Source: Pseudomonadota bacterium
GTDB taxonomy: Bacteria; Pseudomonadota; Alphaproteobacteria; Rhodospirillales; Magnetospirillaceae
Assembly: GCA_023426365.1 (NCBI GenBank)
Contig: JAFAAW010000072.1
Coordinates: 1-36,348, forward strand
Direction: 5' to 3'
Length of the DNA: 36,348 bases
Shown here: piece by piece, positions 17,778 through 25,995 of the stretch
Numbering within the stretch: position 1 is the stretch's first letter
How the letters are laid out: every line of letters starts with the position of its first letter
Program-made: the position numbers and the translations under genes
Notes under the pieces: generated by a model
Databases searched by the model: none
What the model was told of the DNA's origin: nothing
The model's input: only the letters and a program-made list of their open reading frames with translations

Positions 17778-17909
17778 GTTCCGAAACGGCCCCGATTATG
17801 GCGCCATGGCCGGGGGCGGGTATCTCGTTCATGGGATGGAAGGCGGGCGGTCGGCAAGGGGGAGAACGTCATCGCCCATCCCCAGGAAGAAGGAGGCCCT
17901 ATCCCCACA

Positions 17910-17943
17910 AATCGCCTAAAGTGTGCAAGGCGAAGGCGATTCA
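17910..17943 (+). promoter_or_regulatory. Candidate flagellar (sigma-28-like) promoter and inverted repeat before the che operon
   Basis: TAAAGTGT (17917-17924) is followed after 10 bp by GGCGATTC (17935-17942). This resembles the FliA consensus TAAAGTTT-N11-GCCGATAA, with one base less spacing. The same stretch holds perfect 8-bp inverted arms AATCGCCT (17910-17917) and AGGCGATT (17934-17941). It lies about 80-100 bp before the STAS gene, in the 243-bp divergent spacer shared with the HD-GYP gene. Confidence 0.35.
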
Positions 17944-18020
17944 GAACGGGGCCACTTATCCTTGTCTTGGCGTAATCCACGGGCTTACCGTCCTTGCAAC
18001 GGTCTGGCTGGGGGTGCCTT

Positions 18021-18341
18021 ATGCCAAGCGATTTACTGTCAGAATGTGGCGATGGATTTGTGCTGAAGCCGGTCCAGACATTGCGCACCATTGACGCGAC
18101 ATTGGAGTCGCTGTCTCAGCATCTGCATTCCGCCACCCATGTCGCCATCGACTGCTCGGGCGTCGAGGAGGCCGACGTCAGCATCCTCCAAGTGTTGCTG
18201 GCGGCCCGCGTCAGCGCCGAACGGCTGGGGATCGGCCTTCGGCTGGTGGCCCCGTCGCCCGCTTTGCTGGGGGTGGCCGAGCGCGCGGGTGTCGCCGCCG
18301 CCAATCCCGCCGACCCGTTCTGGACCGGAGCCGCACCATGA
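18021..18341 (+). CDS. STAS-domain protein heading the chemotaxis operon
   Basis: A 106-aa protein with STAS (anti-anti-sigma/MlaB-like) pattern: VAIDCSGVEEADVSILQVLL followed by an amphipathic helix and the strand LGIGLRLVAP. S54 in ADVSI aligns with the Ser that is phosphorylated in SpoIIAA-type STAS proteins, but the neighbouring residues are altered (DVSI versus DSSG), so phospho-regulation is uncertain. The ATG at 18021 has GGGGGTG upstream; a longer frame has no better site. Its TGA overlaps the cheY ATG by four bases (ATGA at 18338), implying translational coupling. STAS proteins at the head of che operons are known in several proteobacteria but their role is not settled. Confidence 0.82.
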   Translation: MPSDLLSECGDGFVLKPVQTLRTIDATLESLSQHLHSATHVAIDCSGVEEADVSILQVLLAARVSAERLGIGLRLVAPSPALLGVAERAGVAAANPADPFWTGAAP

Positions 18342-18703
18342 GCAAGACCATCATGACCGTGGACGATTCCGCCAGCATGCGCCAGATGGTCCGCCTGACC
18401 CTGGCCGGTGCCGGCTATGACGTGGTCGAGGCCGCGCACGGCCAGGACGCCCTCGACAAGGTGGGGAGTGCCGTGCCCAGCATGGTGGTCACCGACCTCA
18501 ACATGCCGGTGATGGACGGGCTGACGCTGATCCGCAACCTGCGGGCGCTGTCCAGCTTCAAGGGCGTGCCCATCGTCTTCCTGACCACCGAATCCGACGA
18601 GACCAAGAAGCGCGAGGCCAAGGAGGCCGGCGCCACCGGCTGGCTGACCAAACCGTTCAAGCAGGAACAATTGCTGGCGGTCGTGAAGAAGGTGCTGGGC
18701 TGA
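18338..18703 (+). CDS. cheY: Chemotaxis response regulator CheY
   Basis: A 121-aa stand-alone receiver with D9-D10, phospho-acceptor D53 (VVTDLNMPVMDG), the T83-T84 pair (FLTTES) and K105 (LTKPFK). Phosphorylated by CheA, such proteins bind the flagellar switch or act as phosphate sinks. It overlaps the STAS gene by four bases and its own TGA shares one base with the cheA ATG at 18703, so the three are coupled. The sequence near the C-terminus (EQLLAVVKKVLG) is typical of alpha4-beta5-alpha5 of CheY. Confidence 0.94.
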   Translation: MSKTIMTVDDSASMRQMVRLTLAGAGYDVVEAAHGQDALDKVGSAVPSMVVTDLNMPVMDGLTLIRNLRALSSFKGVPIVFLTTESDETKKREAKEAGATGWLTKPFKQEQLLAVVKKVLG

Positions 18704-20790
18704 TGGCCGCCGATCCCGCCGATACCTTCCGCCAGGAGGCGCAGGACCTGTTCGAGCAGTTGGAACAGGCCCTCTTGGACATGGAAACCCGCCCCGACGA
18801 CATGGAGCCGATCGGCACCGCCTTTCGCGCGTTGCATACGCTGAAGGGATCGGGCGCCATGTTCGGCTTCGATGCGCTGGCCTCGTTCGCCCACCACCTG
18901 GAAGCCGCCTTCGACCTGGTCCGCCACGGCACGGCGGCCGCCACCCCCGATCTGGTGGCGCTGGCGCTGGCGGCCAAGGACCATCTGCGCGGCCTGCTCG
19001 ACGGCACGGTGGCCGAGAGCGATCCCGCCGGTGCCACCTTGCTGCAACGCCTGGAAGATGTCGTGGCGCCGGCCCCGCGTGGCGCCCCTCCGCCGGTTCC
19101 CGCCATGGGGGGCGCGGCCGGGGATGGCTGCGGCGCGGCGGCGATCTGGCGCATCGCCATTCGGCTGCCCGCCGATTGCCTGGCGACCGGCACCAATCCG
19201 CTGCTGCTGCTGGACGAATTGCGCGCGCTGGGCGCCTGCACCGTGGTCGCCCATACCGAGGCGGTGCCGTCGCTGGACCGCTTGGACCCCACCAGCCTGT
19301 ACCTGTGGTGGGAGGTGGTGCTGACCACCGACCGGCCGCGCGGCGAGATCGAGGACGTCTTCATCTTCGTGCGCGACGACATGGAGCTGAGCATCGAACG
19401 GGTGCCCGCCGCCGCCGACCGCCGCCTGGGCGAAATCCTGGTGGACCGCGGCGACGTGAGCGAGGAGCGGGTGGAAGACGCCCTGGTGGCCCAGCGTCCC
19501 ATGCTGGGGACGCTGCTGGTGGAAACGGCCGCGGTGGCGCCCGCTCAGGTCGAGGCGGCGCTGGCCGAGCAGGCCCATGCCCGCGCCGTAGCACCCATCG
19601 GCCAGCGGCGCGGCCAGAGCCAGGAAAGCATCCGGGTGTCGGCCGACCGGCTGGACGCGCTGATGGACCGGGTGGGCGAGCTGGTGATCAGCCAGGCGCG
19701 GCTCAAGCAATTGGTGGCCGGCCACGACGACATCCCGCTCAAGGCGGTGACCGAGGAGATCGAGCGCCTGATCGCCGAATTGCGCGACACCACCATGGGC
19801 ATCCGCATGGTGCCCATCGGCTCGCTGTTCAGCCGCTTCCGCCGCCTGGTCCACGATCTGTCCAAGGACCTGGGCAAGGAGGTCGAGCTGACCACCTCGG
19901 GCGAGGACACCGAGCTGGACAAGACGGTCATCGAGCGGCTGAACGATCCCCTGGTCCATATGGTGCGCAATGCCATCGACCACGGGCTGGAAAGCCCCGA
20001 CGGCCGCGCCGCCGCCGGCAAGCCGGCACGCGGGCGGGTCCATCTGTCGGCGGTGCATTCCGGCGCCCAGGTGCTGATCTCGATCCAGGACGACGGCCGT
20101 GGGCTGGATGCCGTCCGCATCCGCGCCCGCGCCATCGAGAACGGCCTGATCGCCGCCGATGCCCAGATGACCGACGCGGAACTCTACCAACTGGTCTTCC
20201 AGCCCGGCTTTTCCACGGTGCGCGAGGTCACCAGCGTGTCCGGTCGCGGCGTCGGCATGGACGTGGTCAAGCGCACCATCGATTCCCTGCGCGGCACCGT
20301 CGAAGTGGAATGCACGCCGGGCAGCCACACCGTGGTGACCCTCAGGCTGCCGCTGACGCTGGCCATCATCGACGGCCTGCTGGTGCGGGTGGGCGACGGC
20401 CGCTACGTGCTGCCGCTGTCGGCGGTGGAGGAATGCGTGGAACTGACCACCGACGCCGACGCCCGCTCGCGCGGGCGCAACTTCCTCAACATCCGCGGCG
20501 AGCTGGTGCCGTTCCTGCGCCTGCGCGAGACCTTCGTCTCGCCGCTGCCGGCCGCGCCCTACCAGAAGGTGGTGATCGTGTCGGAAGGCGACCAGCGCGT
20601 CGGCCTGGTGGTGGACGAGGTGATCGGCGACCACCAGACGGTGATCAAGTCGCTGTCGCGTCTGCATGCCGACGTCGAGAGCTTTTCCGGCGCCACCATC
20701 CTGGGTGATGGCGGTGTGGCGTTGATCCTGGACGTGGCGCACCTGATCGAGATGGGGCAGGTGCGCGACGACGTCCGCAAGGTTTCGTGA
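18703..20790 (+). CDS. cheA: Chemotaxis histidine kinase CheA with an MshEN-like duplicated motif
   Basis: A 695-aa CheA. P1 carries phospho-acceptor H45 (ALHTLKGSG). A ferredoxin-like middle domain spans about 147-235. P3 dimerisation lies at about 305-370. P4 has N-box NDPLVHMVRNAIDHG (414-428), DDGRG (463-467) and GRGVGMD (514-520). P5, the CheW-like domain, spans about 550-690. Between the middle domain and P3, residues 241-264 read RLGEILVDRGDV...ALVAQ and 267-290 read MLGTLLVETAAV...ALAEQ, two 24-residue units. The first fits the MshEN c-di-GMP-binding motif (RLGxxLVxxG...LxxQ) almost fully. The second lacks the Arg and the inner Gly, and the linker is 2 residues instead of the usual 5. 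Similar repeats occur in other CheA proteins, and to my knowledge their ligand is unproven. Confidence 0.95.
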   Translation: MAADPADTFRQEAQDLFEQLEQALLDMETRPDDMEPIGTAFRALHTLKGSGAMFGFDALASFAHHLEAAFDLVRHGTAAATPDLVALALAAKDHLRGLLDGTVAESDPAGATLLQRLEDVVAPAPRGAPPPVPAMGGAAGDGCGAAAIWRIAIRLPADCLATGTNPLLLLDELRALGACTVVAHTEAVPSLDRLDPTSLYLWWEVVLTTDRPRGEIEDVFIFVRDDMELSIERVPAAADRRLGEILVDRGDVSEERVEDALVAQRPMLGTLLVETAAVAPAQVEAALAEQAHARAVAPIGQRRGQSQESIRVSADRLDALMDRVGELVISQARLKQLVAGHDDIPLKAVTEEIERLIAELRDTTMGIRMVPIGSLFSRFRRLVHDLSKDLGKEVELTTSGEDTELDKTVIERLNDPLVHMVRNAIDHGLESPDGRAAAGKPARGRVHLSAVHSGAQVLISIQDDGRGLDAVRIRARAIENGLIAADAQMTDAELYQLVFQPGFSTVREVTSVSGRGVGMDVVKRTIDSLRGTVEVECTPGSHTVVTLRLPLTLAIIDGLLVRVGDGRYVLPLSAVEECVELTTDADARSRGRNFLNIRGELVPFLRLRETFVSPLPAAPYQKVVIVSEGDQRVGLVVDEVIGDHQTVIKSLSRLHADVESFSGATILGDGGVALILDVAHLIEMGQVRDDVRKVS

Positions 20791-20801
20791 AAGGGGCGGT
20801 C

Positions 20802-21311
20802 ATGACGCAGTGGATGGGCAACCGCACGCTCGAGGTGGTGACGCTGGGCCTGGACGGCGAGGTGTTCGCCATCGACGCCGCCCTGGTGCATGAGATCCTG
20901 GAAATGGTGCCCGTCACCCGGGTGCCGGGGGCGCGGTCGTGGGTGGGCGCCCTGCTCAACGTGCGCGGCAAGGTGGTGCCCTTGGCCGATCCGCGCGTGC
21001 GGCTGGGCATGGAATGCCGCCCGCCCACCATCGACAGCCGCATCCTGGTCCTGGAAATGGACCTGGACGGCGAACCCACCATCCTCGGCCTGCTGGCCGA
21101 CAAGGTCTACGAGGTGACGGAGGTGGCCGCCGGCGCGCTGGAGGAAACTCCGCGCATCGGCATGCGCTGGCCGCCGCACCTGATCCGCTGCATCGGCAAA
21201 CGCGGGGATGATTTCATCATCGTCCTCGAAGTGGGCCGCCTGTTCTCCAACAACGACGTCATTCCGCTCGGCCTCGCCGGCGAACCGGCTCACGAGCCGG
21301 CGCTTGCCTGA
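20802..21311 (+). CDS. cheW: Chemotaxis coupling protein CheW (first copy)
   Basis: A 169-aa single CheW domain (VTLGLDGEVFAIDAALVHEI, LLNVRGKVVPLADPRVRLGM, GLLADKVYEVTEV). CheW links receptor tips to the P5 domain of CheA. It is longer than the E. coli protein at the N-terminus and in the loop after GLLADKV. The ATG at 20802 has GGGGCGG upstream and lies 11 bp after the cheA stop; a GTG at 20787 lies inside the cheA end and is less likely. Two CheW genes flank the receptor gene in this operon, and the two copies differ enough to be specialised rather than a recent duplication. Confidence 0.93.
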   Translation: MTQWMGNRTLEVVTLGLDGEVFAIDAALVHEILEMVPVTRVPGARSWVGALLNVRGKVVPLADPRVRLGMECRPPTIDSRILVLEMDLDGEPTILGLLADKVYEVTEVAAGALEETPRIGMRWPPHLIRCIGKRGDDFIIVLEVGRLFSNNDVIPLGLAGEPAHEPALA

Positions 21312-21337
21312 CCGCCGAACGATCCAAGGGGGCTGCC

Positions 21338-23563
21338 ATGCGCATGTCGGTAAAACTGAAACTCGCTTTGTCGTTCGGGCTGGTGCTGGTGCTGTCGGCG
21401 GTGGCTGCCGGCATCGGCGTGAACAGCCTGAGCGAGCTGGACCGCAACACCGAGGCGCTGGTCAACGGCCCCGTCAAGCGCTCCATCGTGGTGCAGAACA
21501 TGGAAGCCGCGTTCAACGCCGTGGCCGCCACCGAAAAGACCCTGATCATCGAAGCCACCGATGCCGGCATCGAGCGCTATGACCGCGAGCTTCTGGCCCA
21601 GCGCGACGAGATGCGGGCCTTGCGCGAGCAGTACCGCGCTTATGCGACCGAGGAGGGCCGCAAGCGCATCGACGCGTTCGGCGCGGAATGGGACCGCTAT
21701 GTGGCGGTGCAGGACAAGGTGCGCGAACTGGCCAGGCTGAACAGCAACATCCGCGCCCGCGATCTGGCGATGAAAAGCGGCGCGCCGCTGTTCGAACCCA
21801 TGATCGAGGGCCTGCGCGTGCTGACCCAGCGCCTGGAGGGGCAGGGCGACCGCGCCCGTGTGGTGATGCTTTTGGAGCGCATGGTTGGCAGCGCCATGGA
21901 AGCGGCCAAGGACCAGAAGAACGCCCTGCTGCACACCGACGTGGCCGGCATGGAGCCGTACGAACGGTCGTCGCTTGAGGCGGTGGGCGAATTCCGCCGC
22001 CTGCGCGAGCAGGTGCGCCCGCTGCTGGGCGAGGAGGAGCGCCGCCAGATCGACCTTGCCGGCAGCCAGTTCGACCGCTGGGCCAAGATCAACTCGGACG
22101 CCCTGGCGTTGAACCGCGAGAATTCCAACACCCGCGCCTTCGAACTGTCCAACGGTCCCGCGCTGGAGGCCCGCACCAAGGCCAGCGCCATCCTGACGGA
22201 GATCTTGGACCTGAACGGCGAGCTGATGACCGCCGCCGTCGCCAACGCTAGCGAAGCCGCCAGTTCGGCGCGCGCCATGCTGATCGCCTCGGTGCTGGTG
22301 TCGCTGGTGATCGGCGTGGCCGCCGCCACCTGGATGGCCGTCAGCATCAGCCGCGGCCTGGGTCAGGCGGTGGCGCTGGCCAACGGGGTGGCGCTGGGCG
22401 ACCTCGACCAGCGCATCCAGGTGTCCAGCAACGACGAAATCCGCGACCTGGTGGACGCGCTCAACCGCATGACCGCCAATCTGCGCGACACCGCCAGCGT
22501 CGCCGACCAGATCGCCGGCGGCAACCTGACCGTCCAGGCCAAGCGCCTGTCCGACAAGGATTCCCTGGGCATCGCCCTGGAAACCATGCTGGAAAAGCTG
22601 CGCGAGGTGGTGGCCGACGCCACCTCGGCGGCCGAGAACGTGGCTGCCGGCAGCCAGGAACTGTCCGCCAGCTCCGAACAGTTGAGCCAAGGCGCCACCG
22701 AACAGGCGTCGGCCACCGAACAGGCGTCGGCGTCCATGGAGGAAATGGCGGCCAACATCCGCCAGAACGCCGAAAACGCCAGCCAGACCGAAAAGATCGC
22801 GCGCCAGTCGGCCAAGGACGCCCAGGCTTCGGGCGAGGCGGTGACGCGTGCGGTTCAGGCCATGCAGACCATCGCCGAAAAGATCGGCATCGTGCAGGAA
22901 ATCGCCCGCCAGACCGACCTGTTGGCCCTGAACGCGGCGGTCGAGGCGGCGCGGGCCGGCGAACACGGCAAGGGCTTTGCCGTGGTGGCGTCCGAGGTGC
23001 GCAAGCTGGCCGAACGCAGCCAGGCGGCGGCGGCCGAGATCAGCGGCCTGTCGGCGGACACCGTCAAGGTGGCGCAGGATGCCGGCGACATGCTGGGCAA
23101 GCTGGTTCCCGACATCAAGAAGACCGCCGAACTGGTGGAGGAGATCACCGCCGCCTGCCGCGAACAGGATATCGGCGCCGACCAGATCAATCAGGCGATT
23201 CAGCAATTGGACAAGGTGACCCAGCAGAATGCCAGCGCCTCCGAACAGGCGTCGGCCACGTCCGAGGAACTGGCGACCCAGGCGGAATCGCTGCAGCACA
23301 CCATCGCCTTCTTCACCATCGATGGCGGCCACACCCACGACCGGGGCAAGTCGCGCGGCCGTCCGCAAGCCACCGCGCGCAAGCCGGTCGAGGCGGCGGT
23401 GCGTCCGTCCGTCCGCCCCGTCGCCTCGGCGCTGCCGCCCCACGCCGCCATGGCCCGCAAGCCCAACGGCAAATCCAACGGCAAGGCCAACGGCAGCGGC
23501 TTCGCCTTCGACCTCAGTGCCGGCGGCCCCGACGGGCAGGACGCCGAATTCGAACGGTGCTGA
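21338..23563 (+). CDS. Methyl-accepting chemotaxis receptor with a large duplicated helical sensor
   Basis: A 741-aa receptor. TM1 is near 8-28 and TM2 near 312-335, with a ~280-residue all-helical periplasmic part between them. That part repeats itself: NSNIRARDL (135-143) and NSNTRAFEL (262-270) mark two related four-helix halves, like the HBM sensors of McpS. Two HAMP-like units in tandem follow (about 336-380 and 386-425). The signalling hairpin tip IARQTDLLALNAAVEAARAG lies at 522-541. The C-terminus has a basic, Pro/Ala-rich linker and ends DAEFERC, so there is no NWETF-type CheR tether. An 18-bp unit at 22694-22711 is repeated exactly at 22712-22729, giving ATEQASATEQAS. AAGGGGG precedes the ATG. 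It sits between the two cheW genes, so it is the cognate receptor of this array. The ligand is unknown. Confidence 0.94.
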   Translation: MRMSVKLKLALSFGLVLVLSAVAAGIGVNSLSELDRNTEALVNGPVKRSIVVQNMEAAFNAVAATEKTLIIEATDAGIERYDRELLAQRDEMRALREQYRAYATEEGRKRIDAFGAEWDRYVAVQDKVRELARLNSNIRARDLAMKSGAPLFEPMIEGLRVLTQRLEGQGDRARVVMLLERMVGSAMEAAKDQKNALLHTDVAGMEPYERSSLEAVGEFRRLREQVRPLLGEEERRQIDLAGSQFDRWAKINSDALALNRENSNTRAFELSNGPALEARTKASAILTEILDLNGELMTAAVANASEAASSARAMLIASVLVSLVIGVAAATWMAVSISRGLGQAVALANGVALGDLDQRIQVSSNDEIRDLVDALNRMTANLRDTASVADQIAGGNLTVQAKRLSDKDSLGIALETMLEKLREVVADATSAAENVAAGSQELSASSEQLSQGATEQASATEQASASMEEMAANIRQNAENASQTEKIARQSAKDAQASGEAVTRAVQAMQTIAEKIGIVQEIARQTDLLALNAAVEAARAGEHGKGFAVVASEVRKLAERSQAAAAEISGLSADTVKVAQDAGDMLGKLVPDIKKTAELVEEITAACREQDIGADQINQAIQQLDKVTQQNASASEQASATSEELATQAESLQHTIAFFTIDGGHTHDRGKSRGRPQATARKPVEAAVRPSVRPVASALPPHAAMARKPNGKSNGKANGSGFAFDLSAGGPDGQDAEFERC

Positions 23564-23581
23564 GCAGGGGGAGGACCAACC

Positions 23582-24082
23582 ATGGACGGCGGCGCGAAAA
23601 CCACGGGCCATTGCGGCCAAGTCGTCACACTTGGCATCGACAACGAGGTGTTCGCGGTGGCGGTGGAGCGGGTGCGCGAGATCCTCGATCTGGTGCCCAT
23701 AACCCATCTGCCGCACGCGCCGCCCTACCTGCTGGGACTGATCGACGTGCGCGGCCGGGGTGTGCCGGTCATCGACCTGCGCCTCAAGCTGGGGCTGGCG
23801 GCCGCCCAGCACACCTTGCATACCCGCATCCTGGTGTTGCAGTGCGACGTGGCCGGGCGGCCCATGGATGTGGGGCTGATGGCCGACAGGGTGTACGAGG
23901 TCACCGCGCTCGACAGCGACGCCGCCGCGCCGCCGCCCGACGTGGAGCGGCTGTGGCACTCGGACTACATCGAGCATATCGGCCGCCATGGCGAGGATTT
24001 CGTCATCGTGCTCGATCTGGTGCGGCTGTTCGCCGACGAGACCGCTCTGCTGGGGGCGCGGGCCAATGCTGAGCCAGCCTGA
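23582..24082 (+). CDS. cheW: Chemotaxis coupling protein CheW (second copy)
   Basis: A 166-aa CheW domain (VTLGIDNEVFAVAVERVREI, LLGLIDVRGRGVPVIDLRLKLGL, GLMADRVYEVTAL). GGGGAGG precedes the ATG at 23582, 18 bp after the receptor gene. Its last 17 bases overlap the start of cheR, so the two are translationally coupled. It shares the loop-lengthened form of the first CheW, including a similar insertion before the last strands (PPDVERLWHSDYIEHIGRHG here, PPHLIRCIGKRG there), so both belong to one subfamily. Confidence 0.93.
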   Translation: MDGGAKTTGHCGQVVTLGIDNEVFAVAVERVREILDLVPITHLPHAPPYLLGLIDVRGRGVPVIDLRLKLGLAAAQHTLHTRILVLQCDVAGRPMDVGLMADRVYEVTALDSDAAAPPPDVERLWHSDYIEHIGRHGEDFVIVLDLVRLFADETALLGARANAEPA

Positions 24083-24893
24083 CTTCCACCGCCTGGCCAG
24101 CTTCATCCAGGGCTATTGCGGCATCCGCATGCCGGACAGCAAGCGGACCATGCTGGAGGGGCGGCTTCGCCGCCGCCTGGTGGCGCTGCACATGACCGAC
24201 TTCCACCAGTACTGCCGCTACCTGTTCGACGACAAGGGGCTGGAGGAGGAGGCCATCCACCTGATCGACGCGGTGACCACCAACAAGACCGATTTTTTCC
24301 GTGAACCCGAACATTTCCGCTATCTGGCGGACAACGCCGTGCCCCATCTGCTGGGTGGCGGCAATTCGGTCCGGCGCCGGCAACTGGTGGTGTGGAGTTC
24401 CGCCTGTTCGGTGGGGGCGGAGCCTTACACCCTGGCCATGGTGCTGTCCGATCTGGTGGGGCGGGGGCTGGATTTCGATTTCACCGTGCTGGCCACCGAC
24501 ATCTCCACCCGGGTGCTGGGCAAGGCGGCGCTGGGCATCTATCCCGAGGAGATGATGGCGCCGGTGCCGCCCGATTACCGCCGGGCGTATCTGATGCGCG
24601 CGCGCGACCGCGACCGCCGCGAGATGCGGGTGGTGCCGGAACTGCGCGCCAAGATCAGGTTCAGCCGCATGAACCTGCTGGAGGACGTCTATCCGCTGGA
24701 CCGGCCGGCGGACGTGGTGTTCTGCCGCAACGTGCTGATCTATTTCGACAAGCCGACGCAGCAGCGGGTGCTGACGCGGCTGTGCGACGCGTTGCGGCCG
24801 GGCGGCTATCTGTTCCTGGGGCATTCCGAGACGGTGGCCGGCCAGGCCCTGCCGGTGGAGCAGGTGGCGCCCACGGTGTTCATCCGCGCCTGA
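24066..24893 (+). CDS. cheR: Chemotaxis protein methyltransferase CheR
   Basis: A 275-aa S-adenosylmethionine methyltransferase that methylates receptor glutamates. The N-terminal helical domain (MLSQPDFHRLASFIQGYCGI) is followed by TNKTDFFRE, the SAM-binding region SSACSVGAEPYTLAM (a GxSxGxEPYT-like motif with Ala for the first Gly), the acidic ATDIS, and FCRNVLIYFDKPTQ. There are no TPR repeats or tether-binding loop specialisation that I can see. The ATG at 24066 lies within the end of the second cheW. A longer frame from 23988 would overlap cheW by 95 bp and lacks a ribosome binding site. Confidence 0.94.
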   Translation: MLSQPDFHRLASFIQGYCGIRMPDSKRTMLEGRLRRRLVALHMTDFHQYCRYLFDDKGLEEEAIHLIDAVTTNKTDFFREPEHFRYLADNAVPHLLGGGNSVRRRQLVVWSSACSVGAEPYTLAMVLSDLVGRGLDFDFTVLATDISTRVLGKAALGIYPEEMMAPVPPDYRRAYLMRARDRDRREMRVVPELRAKIRFSRMNLLEDVYPLDRPADVVFCRNVLIYFDKPTQQRVLTRLCDALRPGGYLFLGHSETVAGQALPVEQVAPTVFIRA

Positions 24894-24907
24894 GGGGGGG
24901 GGACGGA

Positions 24908-25987
24908 ATGAAACGCAAGATCAAGGTGCTGATCGTGGACGATTCCGCGTCGGTGCGGCAGACCCTGGCCGACATCCTGTCCAGCGACCCCGAGATCGAG
25001 GTGGTGGGAACCGCCTCGGACCCGTTCGTGGCCGCCACCCGCATGCGCGACGTGTTGCCCGACGTGATCACGCTGGATGTGGAGATGCCGCGCATGGACG
25101 GCATCACCTTCCTGCGCAAGATCATGGCGCAACGGCCCATCCCCGTGGTCATGTGCTCGTCGCTGACCGAACAGGGGTCGGAAACCCTGATGCAGGCGCT
25201 GGACGCCGGCGCGGTGGACGTGGTGCTCAAGCCCAAGATGGACGTGCGCCAGTCGCTGCTGGAAACGGCGGCCACCCTGTGCGACACCGTGCGTGCCGCC
25301 GCCCAGGCCCGCTTGCCCCAGGCCAATGCGCTGCGCGCGCGGCGCCGGATGGTGGAGCGCAAGCTGAGCGCTGACGTGATGATGCCGCCGCCCGGCGCCC
25401 ACGCTATGGCGCGGACCACGGAAAAGGTGGTGTGCGTCGGCGCTTCGACCGGCGGCACCGAATCGCTGCGGCTGGTGCTGGAAAGCCTGCCCGTGGATTG
25501 CCCCGGCATCGTGGTGGTGCAGCACATGCCCGAACGCTTCACCGCCGCCTTCGCGCGCCGCCTGAACGGCCTGTGCGAGGTCGAGGTCAAGGAGGCCGAG
25601 GACGGCGACAGCGTGCTGCGGGGCCGGGTGCTGATCGCCCCGGGCAACCGCCACATGCTGCTGCAGCGCAGCGGCGCCCGCTACAGCGTGGCCATCAAGG
25701 ACGGCCCCCAGGTGTCGCGGCATCGGCCGTCCGTGGATGTGCTGTTCCGCTCGGCCGCCCATCACGCCGGGGCCAACGCGGTGGGCATCCTGATGACCGG
25801 CATGGGGGACGACGGCGCCAGCGGCCTGCTGGAGATGCGCGCCGCCGGCGCGCTGACCATCGCCCAGGACGAGGCATCGTGCGTCGTGTTCGGCATGCCG
25901 AAAGAGGCGATCGCCCGCGGCGGCGCCTGCAAGGTGGTGCCGCTGGAGCTGTTGGCGGCGGAAATCCTGCGCGCCGACGGCGCCTGA
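24908..25987 (+). CDS. cheB: Chemotaxis methylesterase/glutaminase CheB
   Basis: A 359-aa protein. The receiver has DD at 11-12 and phospho-acceptor D57 (ITLDVEMPRMDG). The esterase domain has the catalytic S180 (VGASTGGTES), H206 (VVVQHMPERFT) and D302 (MTGMGDDGASG), with the same spacings as E. coli S164/H190/D286. CheB removes receptor methyl groups after phosphorylation by CheA. The linker (ARRRMVERKLSADVMMPPPG) is basic then Pro-rich. The ATG at 24908 lies 14 bp after cheR, with a run of G upstream. It is the last gene of the operon and converges on the receptor-like gene, leaving 8 bp. Confidence 0.95.
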   Translation: MKRKIKVLIVDDSASVRQTLADILSSDPEIEVVGTASDPFVAATRMRDVLPDVITLDVEMPRMDGITFLRKIMAQRPIPVVMCSSLTEQGSETLMQALDAGAVDVVLKPKMDVRQSLLETAATLCDTVRAAAQARLPQANALRARRRMVERKLSADVMMPPPGAHAMARTTEKVVCVGASTGGTESLRLVLESLPVDCPGIVVVQHMPERFTAAFARRLNGLCEVEVKEAEDGDSVLRGRVLIAPGNRHMLLQRSGARYSVAIKDGPQVSRHRPSVDVLFRSAAHHAGANAVGILMTGMGDDGASGLLEMRAAGALTIAQDEASCVVFGMPKEAIARGGACKVVPLELLAAEILRADGA

Positions 25988-25995
25988 ACGCCCGC

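Noticed and set aside
22694..22729. Exact 18-bp tandem duplication in the receptor gene as a sign of a mobile insertion
   Set aside because: It is in frame, encodes ATEQAS twice in the methylation-helix region and matches the usual heptad sequence of receptors.
18415..24106. Long minus-strand frames (775 and 938 codons) opposite cheY, cheA and the receptor gene
   Set aside because: Mirror frames of the che operon; all recognisable motifs are on the plus strand.
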